In this document: positions 41,276 to 51,430 of the stretch, piece after piece
Layout of the letters: each line of letters opens with the position of its first letter
Numbering within the stretch: the stretch's first letter is position 1
NCBI GenBank assembly: GCA_963971575.1
Contig: OZ020618.1
Location: 34,512,731-34,576,730 of the forward strand
Origin: Liopterus haemorrhoidalis
Lineage: Eukaryota; Arthropoda; Insecta; Coleoptera; Dytiscidae
Length of the DNA: 64,000 nucleotides
Direction: 5' to 3'
Translations under genes and position numbers: made by a program
Notes under the pieces: model-generated
Told to the model about the DNA's origin: nothing
What the model saw: only the letters and a program-made list of their open reading frames with translations
The model's database searches: none

Positions 41276-42886
41276 GAAGGTTCACGTGGATAGCTGTACA
41301 CAAGAGAAAAACATTAACATTTATTGTATTTATTACATCATAAGATGTACACGGCATTCCTTAGTTATTTCATTGTAAAAAGGGGCGGCAAATTTGTAGT
41401 AATTATTTAAACTCTAATACGGGAAATTGAACTGAAGGTTCGTGGCTTATACTCGCTCTTATTGTCGATGTGTGAAGGAATCTTCCTATAAATTCCCGCA
41501 GTGGACCGATAGGCAGTGCGAATACAGGTCTTGTAGTTGACTGGATTCGGCAGTGGTGTTATCCTGGACGGACGAGGAATGGAGTGACCTGCTCGCTCGC
41601 GTACTATGAAATCGTGGTGTGAGGCAAGATCACGGAGATTTCGTTGTAATGAAGCCGGCCCAGTCCGGATGTCAGTACTGTAGCCGGTCTATATGAGTTT
41701 AGTGTCCTTAAGACATGTGCTTTCAATTGTACTCCGAGTATCACCGTTCTCCAACCTCACGTTGATGGCAACAACCAACGACCGGTGCTCAGGGCTCTCG
41801 CCCGTCACTCCTGACGTGGGGTAACGTTGTGAGTGCTACCCCCATATACAGAATCTCGTAACGGCACCAGATAACTGCTTCCTGACCGAAATCAAGATGG
41901 AGCAGTCCAAAGGTGTGACCGCCTGCCCAAACCGACTCTCGCCGGCGACGCTGGCTACGTCAAAGTACCCCAGAAACACGAACTCCATAGAGCGCGTGAC
42001 TCTAGAACACCTCCGCCACCGGAAACTACATCTGATTTAGCCGACCCCATCTGTCGTAAAACACAACCTATCTCGTGACTGCACCAGATAACTGCTTCCT
42101 GACCGAAATCAAGATGGAGCAGTCCAAAGGTGTGACCGCCTGCCCAAACCAGCTCACGCTGGCTACGTCAAAACACCCAAGGAACACGGACTCCGAGGAG
42201 CGCGTATTCAGAGAAGTGTCTCAGTCACCGGACGGAGGTATATTACGACATCTGAGCCCTAGAAACGTAGAGCATACGATTCGCCTCGTGATGGTACCAG
42301 ATAACTGCTTCCTAGCCGGAGCTAAGACTGAGCAATCCAAAGGTATGACCGCCTGCCCAAACCGACTCTCGCCGGCGACGCTGGCTACGTCAAAACACCC
42401 AAGGAACACGGACTCCGAGGAGCGCGTATTCAGAGAAGTTTCTCCATCACCGGGTTAGCGTATACCTTACCTTCTAAACGGCGTCCTCTTCTTCTGTAAT
42501 CCCGTGGAATGAAGCCCTTACGACTGGCCTCTCGTTGTAGTCCGCTAGTCTGGTTGTTAGACGGCACCGGCCCGCTGTAACCGCTGTTGCACTGCGCTGC
42601 CAGCCCACGGGGTCGGTGTCAGAGCTTACTTTGGAATTTCTCTGCAGTTACTTGTTAAAAGACTCGTTGACGACTGATCTCGTGGCCCTTAATTCCATTT
42701 CTTTTATATCAAACAGCTGATGGGTGCGGAGTGCACTGAAGCTAGCTAGCTCACAGGTCATTAGCACTTGGCGTCTGGAATGTTGTTTAGATGTTTTTTC
42801 AGATGTCCCACTTGAAACTAACATATGTCAGGGATGGCGCCTTCCAGTGGCGTAGCTGACAGACTACGGTTTACCGTTCTGTCACA
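41276..42886. other. Unidentified 1.6-kb insert between gypsy 2 gag and protease
   Basis: GC-richer than its surroundings. It contains a tandem repeat (41,862-42,458) and no recognisable transposon protein. The left end starts near CTTGTCTCG and the right end near CTGTCACAAG, which are weakly inverted (CTTGT). Near 41,315-41,345 the minus strand has aataaa-type words. TSD and class are unresolved. Confidence 0.5.
41862..42458 (+). repeat. About 215-bp tandem repeat, three units, open reading phase
   Basis: Units start with accagataactgcttcct at about 41,866, 42,085 and 42,296. All three can be read in the same phase as PDNCFLTEIKMEQSKG, TACPNRLSPATLATSK and PRNTDSEERVFREVS; units 2 and 3 form one 128-codon frame (42,075-42,458). 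Substitutions between units are few. No known protein is recognised. Confidence 0.8.
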
Positions 42887-43206
42887 AGGTATCTGGGATT
42901 ACTTTCACTGCATTAATAGATACAGGTAGCGAAGTAAATTTAATAAAATTAAATAATTTCTTGAAAATGGGATTAGGAGTACTTTCTGCAAAATCTACAG
43001 AATTGAAAGGGCTTGGTTTGAGTAAAACTAAAACGTTAGGCTGTTTTACCACAACCGGAGAAGTAGATGAAGTTAAAGCGAAAGCAGAATTCCAAGTTGT
43101 ACCTGATTATGTGATGGACGAACAAGTCATCTTAGGTAATGATGTTTTAAAACATTTTATACTAACAATAGATGAACATGGCATTAAGCTGAAAAAAAAA
43201 AGGAAC
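42887..43206 (+). pseudogene. Gypsy 2 protease
   Basis: Reads VSGITFTALIDTGSEVNLIK (retropepsin D-T-G), then ELKGLGLSKTKTLGCF, FQVVPDYVMDEQVILGNDVL and LTIDEHGIKL. It matches gypsy 1 protease domain for domain. It is fused in frame to the acidic linker. Confidence 0.9.
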
Positions 43207-43640
43207 ACGCAGAAAAGTTTCCAGAAAGATAACCAGGACGCAGATAACCAAAATGAAAATAATCTAAAAGAAGAAAATGAAGAAGAAGATTACCAAAAAG
43301 AAAATCAAGAAGATAATCAAAAAGATGATCCAGAAGAAAATAACCAAGAAGAAAATCAAGAAGACGATCAAGAAGAAGATAATCAAGAAGAAAATGAAGA
43401 AGAAGATTACCAAGAAGAAAATCAAGAAGATGATCCAGAAGAAAATAAACAAGAAGAAAATCAAGAAGACGATCAAGAAGAAGGTATTGACGAAGAAAAT
43501 GATCAAGAAGAAGATGATGAAGAAGCAATTATAGAAGATGATCAAGAAGACGGTAATCATGAAGAAAATGACCAAGAAGATATACAAGAAGGTAATCATG
43601 AAGATAATCAAGAAGATAACCAAGATAAAGAAAAAAAGTT
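43207..43640 (+). repeat. Acidic E/D/N/Q-repeat linker inside gypsy 2 pol
   Basis: About 145 codons of near-pure Glu, Asp, Asn, Gln and Lys (for example EENQEDDQEEDNQEENEEED), built from purine-rich tandem units such as gaagaaaatcaagaagat. It separates protease from RT. In gypsy 1 the same place holds a linker of normal composition (about 60 residues). The strand and frame are continuous with both neighbours. Confidence 0.93.
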
Positions 43641-44791
43641 CATAGCGAAAGAATTGAAACAAATAATGATGCTTAATGTTCACGAAGAAGAAAAAAAATC
43701 TCTAAATGTGCCGTATGAAGTCAAAGAATTAATCGAGAATTACAACTCTACGCCGTCAAAATTTAGCCAAATCGAGATGAAGATCATTTTGACAGATGAG
43801 TCACCAATCAATCAGAGACCTAGACGATTGTCGTTCCAGGAAACATCTGAAATAAACCAAGAAGTAAAGCGTCTACTTACAGAAGGTGTAATTATACCGA
43901 GCAACTCAGAATTTGCTAGTCCTGTGGTGCCGGTAAGACGTAAAAATGGCAAACTTTGAAATTGTGTCGATTATAGAAGAATAAATCAAAAGACTCTGCC
44001 AGATCGTTATCCACTGCCGATAATTGAAGACCAATTAGACCGGTTAAGAGATGCTAATATGTTTACAACATTAGATCTCAAAAATGGGTTTCACCACATA
44101 AACTTTCATCCATGCAGTAGAAAATAAACGTCATTCGTGACTCAAGATGGACAATACGAATACATAAAAACACCATTTGGATTGAAAAATGGCCCTGCGG
44201 TGTTTCAACGATTTATCAACCAAATATTTAAAGATTTAGTCGGAGATAAAATACTCATGATTTATATTGATGATCTGATAATTACAGCCAAAAGCAAAGA
44301 CGAAGCTTTGAAAAACTTGAAAATAGTCTTGGATAGAGCATCTGAGTATGGATTAGAATTAACCTGGGAAAAGAGTAAATTTCTACAAAATGAAATAGAT
44401 TATTTGGGACACGACGTCTCGAGAAATGAAATTAGACCAAGTCCAACAAAGACAAAAGATGTGAAGAATTTTCCAAAACCGAACTCGAAAAAGTCTACAA
44501 AGCTTTTTAGGATTAACAGGATATTTTAGAAAGTTTATCCAAAATTACGCCAAAATCGCAAGACCTCTGAGTGAGCTGTTAAAAAAGAACAAGGATTTTA
44601 GGTTCGATCAGGAACAAGAAGAAGCATTCAACCAATTAAAAGCAAGATTAGCTGACGCACCAGTACTGAAAATATTTAATCCTCACAGCAAAACCGAACT
44701 ACATACAGACGCTAGTCAAATGGGCTATGGAGCAGTGTTGCTGCAACGAGATCCTGATGATAACTTTATGCATCCAGTGTTACGGCCTATT
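43641..44791 (+). pseudogene. Gypsy 2 reverse transcriptase and start of RNase H
   Basis: RT motifs: NQRPRRLSFQETSEINQEVK, ASPVVPVRRKNGKL, stop, [37 protein letters not shown] (first catalytic Asp present), stop, TSFVTQDGQYEYIKTPFG, KNGPAVFQRFINQIF, MIYIDDLIIT (catalytic YIDD), SKFLQNEIDYLGHDVS. A frameshift near 44,500 precedes GYFRKFIQNYAKIARPLSEL and ELHTDASQMGYGAVLLQ (RNase H). It stops at HPV near 44,789, where an insert begins. Two nonsense codons and a frameshift inactivate it. Confidence 0.92.
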
Positions 44792-47590
44792 CTAGCTGAC
44801 ACGCACCGCTTAAAAAACTAACTTAAACGCTAACCTACCTTACGTACAGGAAACTTATTCTATTCTCATTAAAGGATACAGTATTGTGTATTTTTGCGAA
44901 ATCAACTGACTAGGGTCCTGACAACCCACTTAGAGGACAACAATTATGATAACGAGCACAACATCTAACATCCGAACGCAAAATACTTTGAAATGGCACT
45001 CATTTTTGAGGTTATGTTGTTTTGACACTTAATTAACCTTTGTTTGACATTTTGGAGTATAATAATTCGTGAAAACCTAGAAAATACAACAATTAGCGTG
45101 CGGAATGTGTTGGAAGGGTACACTTGCCTTGTTTTCAAAAACAAGAATTTATAATCCACATAGTAAACAGATTCCTGAGAATATTTAGTCGCAGCGATAC
45201 GGCGAAGTAAATACTTATGACTACCTTCATGAAATTGCGCGAGCGATCGACACGAAGGACGGGTAAGGAGAACTGTTATAAAACACCTCGGGAAAGAGTG
45301 TCCGGTCTCTTGAAACTCCGAACATTGTGTTTGATAGTATATCTGATCAGAAAGAAAAAATTTAGCGCCATGTGCAGTGAAATTTCCATGAATAGCCTAT
45401 GAAGAATTGAAGGCATCCACGGATTCGTTTATACGGAGACTGCTTGGGGTTAAATTTGTTTTCGTAAGGAAAACACGGAGATGTCCGGATGAAACTTTTT
45501 ATTGTTCTGATCAAATGTTTGGAGTTTAAAACCATCTAAGCCACCGACCACGAAGTAATGTACCACTTTCTTTTATTTCCGCACGCTGTTTGTATGGTCT
45601 TCAGTTTCACTAATAGTATTTTCTTAACTGTTATTCATACAGTGGCGGCACTATACGGGCCGAAAATTGAGAAGATCTACCTGTTTGAGATTTTATATCG
45701 GCTGGAAGGATAATTTCCGAAGATATCCGCGTTTTAAACCGGTCGCAAAGGAATAAGCATCTTGTAGCGAGGCCGTGAGCACCGCATCGTACGTCCAGAG
45801 GGTATCTTCTACTTATTGTAACTAGCTGTGGACACAGGGAGATTGTGTATTGTCTGCAACTCAGATGAGTACTTTATATTGGGTACACGCTTATAATTTT
45901 GGTCATTCTTATAAATGTGTGTGTATTGAACAAGTATTTTGAGTTGAGTGAGCACATGGTGCCACCCCTAATTGTGAAGTATGATATTTTCTACGTCCTA
46001 AGGCCCTAAGCTACAATAAGTCGGGCGCACTGAATCGTGTTGGGGCGCGTACTTAGTCAGATCAGTCTCGCTCAGGGTTGAATTAGTTTGTTCAAGTTTA
46101 AATTCAGTCTGTCTGTAAGTCAACATTTTTTCCCCCTTGAAAACACGAGGTTGTGAACCAGCTCTCCAACACGCAGGTTAACCCCTTACTTTGAATACTC
46201 ACTGGCCGAGTATTTGTGTGACTTGCTGTTCACGTTATCAAGGGTCGGGTTTGTAATAATAATTGGGAGGGAAATTAACGTTAAACTCAATCGGGCGAAA
46301 ACTCCGCCACAAGCATTGTTTTTTTTTTTATTTTCCTTAGCCAGTCCATTTCTTTTTCGCGATACATTTTTTTTTTCTAATTATTATTATTTCCGTAGAA
46401 TCAAGTGGGTGGGGTGGTCCGTCAACTTTTTTTTTGCATTCTCGTTGGATAATTTTTTTTGGTGGCGTACCACGGGTTTTAAAGGGGCTATAAGGGGGAT
46501 ATATAGAGTCAGTCTATTGACATCGATGGGTTTCTTTTTTACCACCGCGACTTCGATGCCAATAGACTGACTGGGATTTCACTAGCGTTAAGGCGAGAGA
46601 AAGTATTTGTAAAAAATTTCTATCGGGTTTCGCTAGGCGCTTGCCTCAGATTCTAAACTTCTTCTAGACTTTTCCGAACAGTATCACCACATGATACTGT
46701 TACCACTTCAACGTAGATAGTCACTGTGGTATAATTTCCGTGCAGAAGTTCACGCAGCCCTAGGGCAGTTGTAACGAAAGTAATCCAATCACACGTTACT
46801 GGGTAGTTATACCACAAAAAAGAGTTAATTTAATTTGTCTTGTAAGTTTAAATTGTAGCAATTACCGGTTAAGTATTCAGTTGTATCATTTTCCTTTGGC
46901 CGTTCGTACTTAACTTTCAGTAATTTTGATTTAGATTAAACATATTTTTTTTTGGTTTGATATTAGATATTTTCGAGTATTAAATTTTGTCCTACTCCGA
47001 ACTTAAAAAGGGAATATTTAACTAGTAATTCATCTTGTAGTTATTAAATTGTTTTGGTAAAGTTAAAATAATTTGAATCCTAAGTAAAGTTTGACTTTTG
47101 CTTGGATACAGACTGTTGATAAGTCTGATACATTGTTAAGCATTTTGATTTTTGGTGTTTAGAATTACATTATGATTGTTCCTATTGAGCATTTTTCTTT
47201 GTGAATAATTTAGTTATTTTGACTGTTAATAAATTTTGTTATTGAGAACATTGGTGTTTCTATTACGAGAACTATATTCCTTTCCCCTGGGGTTTTATTT
47301 TTCTTCCAGAATTTAGGGCAATAGAAGCGAGGTGACTGGCGCCGTATAAAAATTAGGCCGCACTTAGGTATTGGTAATTACAGGACCACCCTGCATAGTC
47401 ACATCTACCTCTAGACTGGGCGGGCGGCCTTCTACTTTGCCCTGGACAGCTGATAGTCGCTGGAGTCACTTCACAGTGGTTACGGAATTCATATTTTCCC
47501 CATTTAGGTTTTTAGCGACCGATCAGGGAGCTAAACGGACGCTGGCGCATGCCAACTATATAACGCTGGAGTCTGGCCGCAATATACGTT
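44792..47590. other. Unidentified 2.8-kb insert inside gypsy 2 RNase H
   Basis: RNase H stops at 44,791 and resumes at about 47,597. The junctions share TTA (left gtgTTAcggcc, right cgTTAtacc). The interior has no recognisable protein; a 118-codon Phe-rich frame at 46,214 is T-run translation. It contains several hairpins, for example cagtctattgacatcga paired with tcgatgccaatagactg (46,510-46,572) and gtggtata with tataccac (about 46,728 and 46,807). Ends look like CGGCC...GGCCG. Class unknown. Confidence 0.5.
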
Positions 47591-47596
47591 ATACCA

Positions 47597-47918
47597 GTAA
47601 GTTATCTAAGTAGAAAAACTACCGAAGCTGAAAGCAAGAAACACAGTTATGAGCTAGAAGTCTTAGCGATAATACGAGCGCTTGAGAAATATAGGCTTTA
47701 TTTGCTAGGTATAGTTTACCATCGTAACAGACTGCAATGCTTTTAAGATGACAATGGAGAAGAAAGATGTTGCTGTTAAAATTTGGAGATGGGCTGCTAT
47801 GCTAGAAGACTACAGGTACAAGATAGAACATAGAAGTAACAAGCAAATGAAACACTGTGACGCCCTGAGTAGGTATCCAGTTATGATCATAAAAGAAGAA
47901 GGAATAGTACTGTGGTAG
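47597..47918 (+). pseudogene. Gypsy 2 RNase H C-terminus and tether
   Basis: RKTTEAESKKHSYELEVLAI and RALEKYRLYLLGI continue RNase H. After frame changes come DYRYKIEHRSNKQMKHCDAL and SRYPVMIIKEEGI, the LADALSR-type tether to integrase. Interrupted at 47,919. Confidence 0.88.
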
Positions 47919-48168
47919 ACCGATATTAATAATGCACAAATACCCTTACTTCATCCATGCTTTCTTCTATTTTTTTTCCTTTTTCGTTTTTGCTTTTTCT
48001 TGAAGCATCTGACACTTTTCCTCTTAATTTCCTTATTAATCGACACGTCGCCAATTGTGGTGGACCGATATTAATAATGCACAAATACCCAGAATATATC
48101 TTAAATTTATTAAACTACCTTTTATTATATATGACAAGTAACAACACAGTTGTTACTATGACATTTTG
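47919..48168 (-). mobile_element. Truncated LTR-element fragment (minus) in gypsy 2 pol
   Basis: On the minus strand there is an LTR of about 109 bp ending CACCACA, then the primer-site-like ATTGGCGACGTGTC and about 105 bp of internal sequence (48,054-47,954). The last about 35 bp of a second LTR copy follow (the word gggtatttgtgcattatt appears twice). The primer-site wording resembles gypsy 3. No TSD was found, which suggests internal deletion after insertion. Confidence 0.7.
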
Positions 48169-49535
48169 AATACATCACAAGTACATAGGATAAAACGAGC
48201 ACAAGAAGATGATGCTGAAGTCAGAAAAATATTAATTGAAATTGACAAAGAAATTAATTATGAAAATAAAGTTTACGAAAAGATTAATGGAATAATCTAC
48301 AGACTATTATAAGGCCAAGAATTATTATACGTACCGAATCAACTGTTCAACGAAGTTATCATAAAAATTCATCAAATGGGGCACTTCGCTGTAAAGAAGA
48401 CTAAAGAAATGTTTTTGAAAGATTACTGGGCTCCTAAATTAGATGGAAAAATTGAAGAGGTAATTGCTAATTGCGTGCCATGCATTTTAGTTTCAGCTAA
48501 AGCTGGGAAAAAAGAAGGATTTCTGAATCCCATTAACAAAGATGGCGGACCACTGCATACGTTGCATGTCGACCACTTCCGGTTAGCAAAAAGAATTATC
48601 AATATCTGTATGTGCTTATTGATAGCTACACAAAGTTCGTGTGGATCTTTCCGACAAAGAGTACTACAACAAAGGAGACCCTGGAAAAGATGTATATTCA
48701 TCAAAAAACATTTGGAAATCCTCGTCGCTTAGTCTCTGACCGAGGAACCGCTTTCACTAGTGCAGAATTTTAAAGTTATTGTAGAAATGAAGGCATTGAC
48801 CACATTCTTATTACAACCGGAGTCCCAAGGGGAAACGGTCCATCGTGTAATAAAATCTGTTCTAGCTAAACTGTCATTAAATGAACCTACCAAGTGGTTT
48901 AAGTACAACCATTAAAACGTTATATAAATTCTAGCTACCAGCGAAGTATAAAGACAACACCTTTCGAATTAATGATAGGGACTAGAATGAGAAACAAAGA
49001 AGACTTAAAAATGAAAGAACTGATAGAAGAAGAAGATAGACTGGAGTTTATGTCAAGGCGAGATGATTTAAGAAAAGAAGCTAAACGACAAATTTTAGCT
49101 GTCCAAGACGAGAATATGAAGACATATAATAAGAAGAGAAAAAGAGCTCTCTATTATAAAGAAAATGATTTAGTAGCGATCACACGTACTCAGTTTGCTG
49201 TACAATCGAAACTGAAACCACCCTTCTTAGGACCATACAAGGTAGTGAAGAAGAAACCTAAAGATCGCTATGATGTTGAGAGAGTAGGCTTAGGCGAGCC
49301 ACCTCTAAAAACCATCACTTCTGCTGACAACATGAAGCCTTGGTGCGTATACCTTTCAGATGAAGACGAATCTAGTTCTTTTTCAGATAACAACATCGAG
49401 GACGATGCTGCTGTCAGACATGGCCGAGTTGTAGGATATAATACTGGTACCTCCGCCACTGGAGAGTGGCCGAGAATAGTAACGCGTGCGCAGAGAAGGA
49501 AGCAACAGGGAGAGAGTCAGAATGGTTGTAATTGA
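48169..49535 (+). pseudogene. Gypsy 2 integrase with GPY/F module
   Basis: HHCC zinc-binding part: IKIHQMGHFAVKKTKEMF and ANCVPC. The DDE core is scattered over frames (LHVDHF with the first Asp, then VSDRGTAFTSAEF-type wording and a Gly-rich GVPRGNG segment). An open stretch from 48,972 holds FMSRRDDLRKEAKRQIL, LVAITRTQFAVQSKLKPP, the GPY motif FLGPYKV and DRYDVERVGLGEPPLKTITS, then an acidic tail (SDEDESSSFSDN). The last 35 codons lie inside the 3' LTR. Frameshifts and stops occur between 48,550 and 48,960. Confidence 0.88.
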
Positions 49536-49659
49536 GTTGACGTAGATATCTTGATGTTTTTTTGTGTAATTAAATAATATGTGTAATTTCTATTATAAAT
49601 ATAGCCTAGTTCTTAAAATTCAAGTGTTACGCTTTATTTAACATTCTGTATATCCCACA
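49430..49659 (+). repeat. 3' LTR of gypsy 2 (230 bp)
   Basis: TGTAGGATATAATACTGG...CCCACA, then TSD GGTA and satellite. It differs from the 5' LTR at several positions. The pol stop codon lies at 49,533-49,535. Confidence 0.95.
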
Positions 49660-51156
49660 GGTATATATTATTTTACTACCGTGTACTGCCGGTTACATAT
49701 CGCGAAATTTATCAACGATTTTCGGCCAAACGAATCACTTGCGAACTTTTTTCAGCACGCCATTGGATTCAGCGATACTTTCTGTATAGGTATGCCTAAT
49801 TTCATAGTTTCAGGATGTCTTATTCAAATAGAATAATTTTTCAGAATAGAATTATATATTATTTTACTACTGCGTACTGCCTGTTACATATCGCGAAATT
49901 TATCAACGAGTTTCGGCCAAACGAATCACTTCCGAACTTTTTTCATCACGCCATTGGATTCAAGATGTCTTATACAAATAGAATAATTTTTCAGAATAGA
50001 GGTATATACTATTTTACTACCGTGTACTGCCGGTTACATATCGCGAAATTTATCAACGATTTTCGGCCAAACGAATCACTTGAGAACTTTCTTCAGCACG
50101 CCATTGGATTCAAGATGTCCTAATCAAATAGAATAATTTTTCAGAATAGAGGTATATATTATTTTACTACTGTGTACTGCCGGTTACATATCGCGAAATT
50201 TATCAACGATTTTCGGCCAAACGAATCACTTGCGAACTTTTTTTTGGCACGCCATTGGATTCAGTGATACTTTCTGTATAGGTATGCCTAATTTCATAGT
50301 TTCAGGATGTCTTAATCAAATAGAATAATTTTTCAGAATAAAGGTATATATTATTTTACTACTGTGTACTGCCGGTTACATATCGCGAAACTTATCAACG
50401 ATTTTCGGCCAAACGAATCACTTGTGAACTTTTTTTAGCACGTCATTGGATTCAGCGATACTTTCTGTATAGGTATGCCTAATTTCATAGTTTCAGGATG
50501 TCTAAATCAAATAGAATAATTTTTCAGAATAGAGGTATATACTATTTTACTACCGTGTACTGCCGGTTACTTATCGCGAAATTTATTAATGATTTCGGCC
50601 AAACGAATCACTTCCGAACTTTTTTCAGCACGCCATTGGATTCAGCATGTCTTATTCAAATAGAATAATTTTTCAGAATAGAGGTATATATTATTGTACT
50701 ACCGTGTACTGCCGGTTACATATCGCGAAATTTATCAACGATTTTCGGCCAAACGAATCACTTCCGAACTTTTTTCAACACGCCATTGGAATCAGGATGT
50801 CTTATTCAAATAGAATAATTTTTCAGAATAGAGGTATATATTATTTTACTACCGTGTACTGCCGGTTACATATCGCGAAATGTATCAACGATTTTCGGCC
50901 AAACGAATCACTTCCGAACTTTTTTCAGCACGCCATTGGATTTAAGATGTCTTATACAAATAGAATAATTTTTCAGTATAGAGGTATATATTATTTTACT
51001 ACTGTGTTCTGCCGGTTACATATCGCGAAATTTATCTACGATTTTCGGCCAAACGAATACTTGCGAATTTGGATTCATCGATACCTTCTGTATAGGTATG
51101 CCTAATTTTATAGTTTCAGGATGTCTTATTCAAATAAAATAATTTTTCAGATTAGA
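49660..51156. repeat. Satellite array, right block
   Basis: About nine units of the same 150/191-bp satellite in the same phase and orientation as the left block. The last unit has a deletion near 51,064. It ends AGATTAGA, exactly at MITE G copy 3. Confidence 0.95.
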
Positions 51157-51385
51157 TAGGGTGACCAGATTTCAGTGAAAGGAAATCGGAAAAAAAAGAA
51201 GGTCCTCATTTCCCAGATCCAGGAGAAGAGCAAAAAAAGGTCCTCACTTCCCACATTGACTAGTTGTAATAATTCTTTTCTTACAAATGCATAATTATGT
51301 AAAAAGCGGGACAATCGACCATCCCGAAAACATTTTTCGGGACACCAGGACAATGTACATTAAACCGGGGCGGATGGTCACCCTA
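51157..51385. mobile_element. hAT-type MITE, family G copy 3 (right border of satellite)
   Basis: TAGGGTGACCAGATTTCAGT...TGGTCACCCTA, same orientation as copy 2 and closest to it. The left flank AGATTAGA matches the right flank of copy 2, and the right flank ACATTAAT matches the left flank of copy 2. Confidence 0.9.
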
Positions 51386-51430
51386 ACATTAATCAACCGT
51401 CAGTTTCAAGAATAGTTATATATTTTAAAA
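51386..51430 (+). pseudogene. Harbinger transposase, piece 3 of 3
   Basis: NINQPSVSRIVIYF continues piece 2 (GDHINI...), matching the HARBI1 helix-turn-helix pattern SQPTVSRIV. No DDE motifs could be recognised downstream; the sequence after about 51,430 is degraded. Confidence 0.75.

Larger units (their letters stand above)
29914..49659 (+). mobile_element. Ty3/gypsy element 2 (plus), with nested insertions
   Basis: Two 230-bp LTRs (29,914-30,143 and 49,430-49,659) and TSD GGTA on both sides (29,910-29,913; 49,660-49,663). The order is PBS, gag, protease, an acidic linker, RT, RNase H, integrase with GPY module, 3' LTR. Gag is split by gypsy 3 (31,099-40,711). Two ORF-less inserts (about 41,263-42,886 and 44,792-47,590) and a small LTR fragment (47,919-48,168) break pol. 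It is related to gypsy 1 in LTR and in protein. Confidence 0.93.

Noticed and set aside
43184..43683. Long Leu/Phe-rich frames on the minus strand opposite the acidic linker
   Set aside because: They are the antisense of a purine-rich repeat in a recognised pol gene.
46214..46570. 118-codon Phe-rich frame that looks like membrane protein
   Set aside because: It is the translation of T runs with no family resemblance and no sign of selection.
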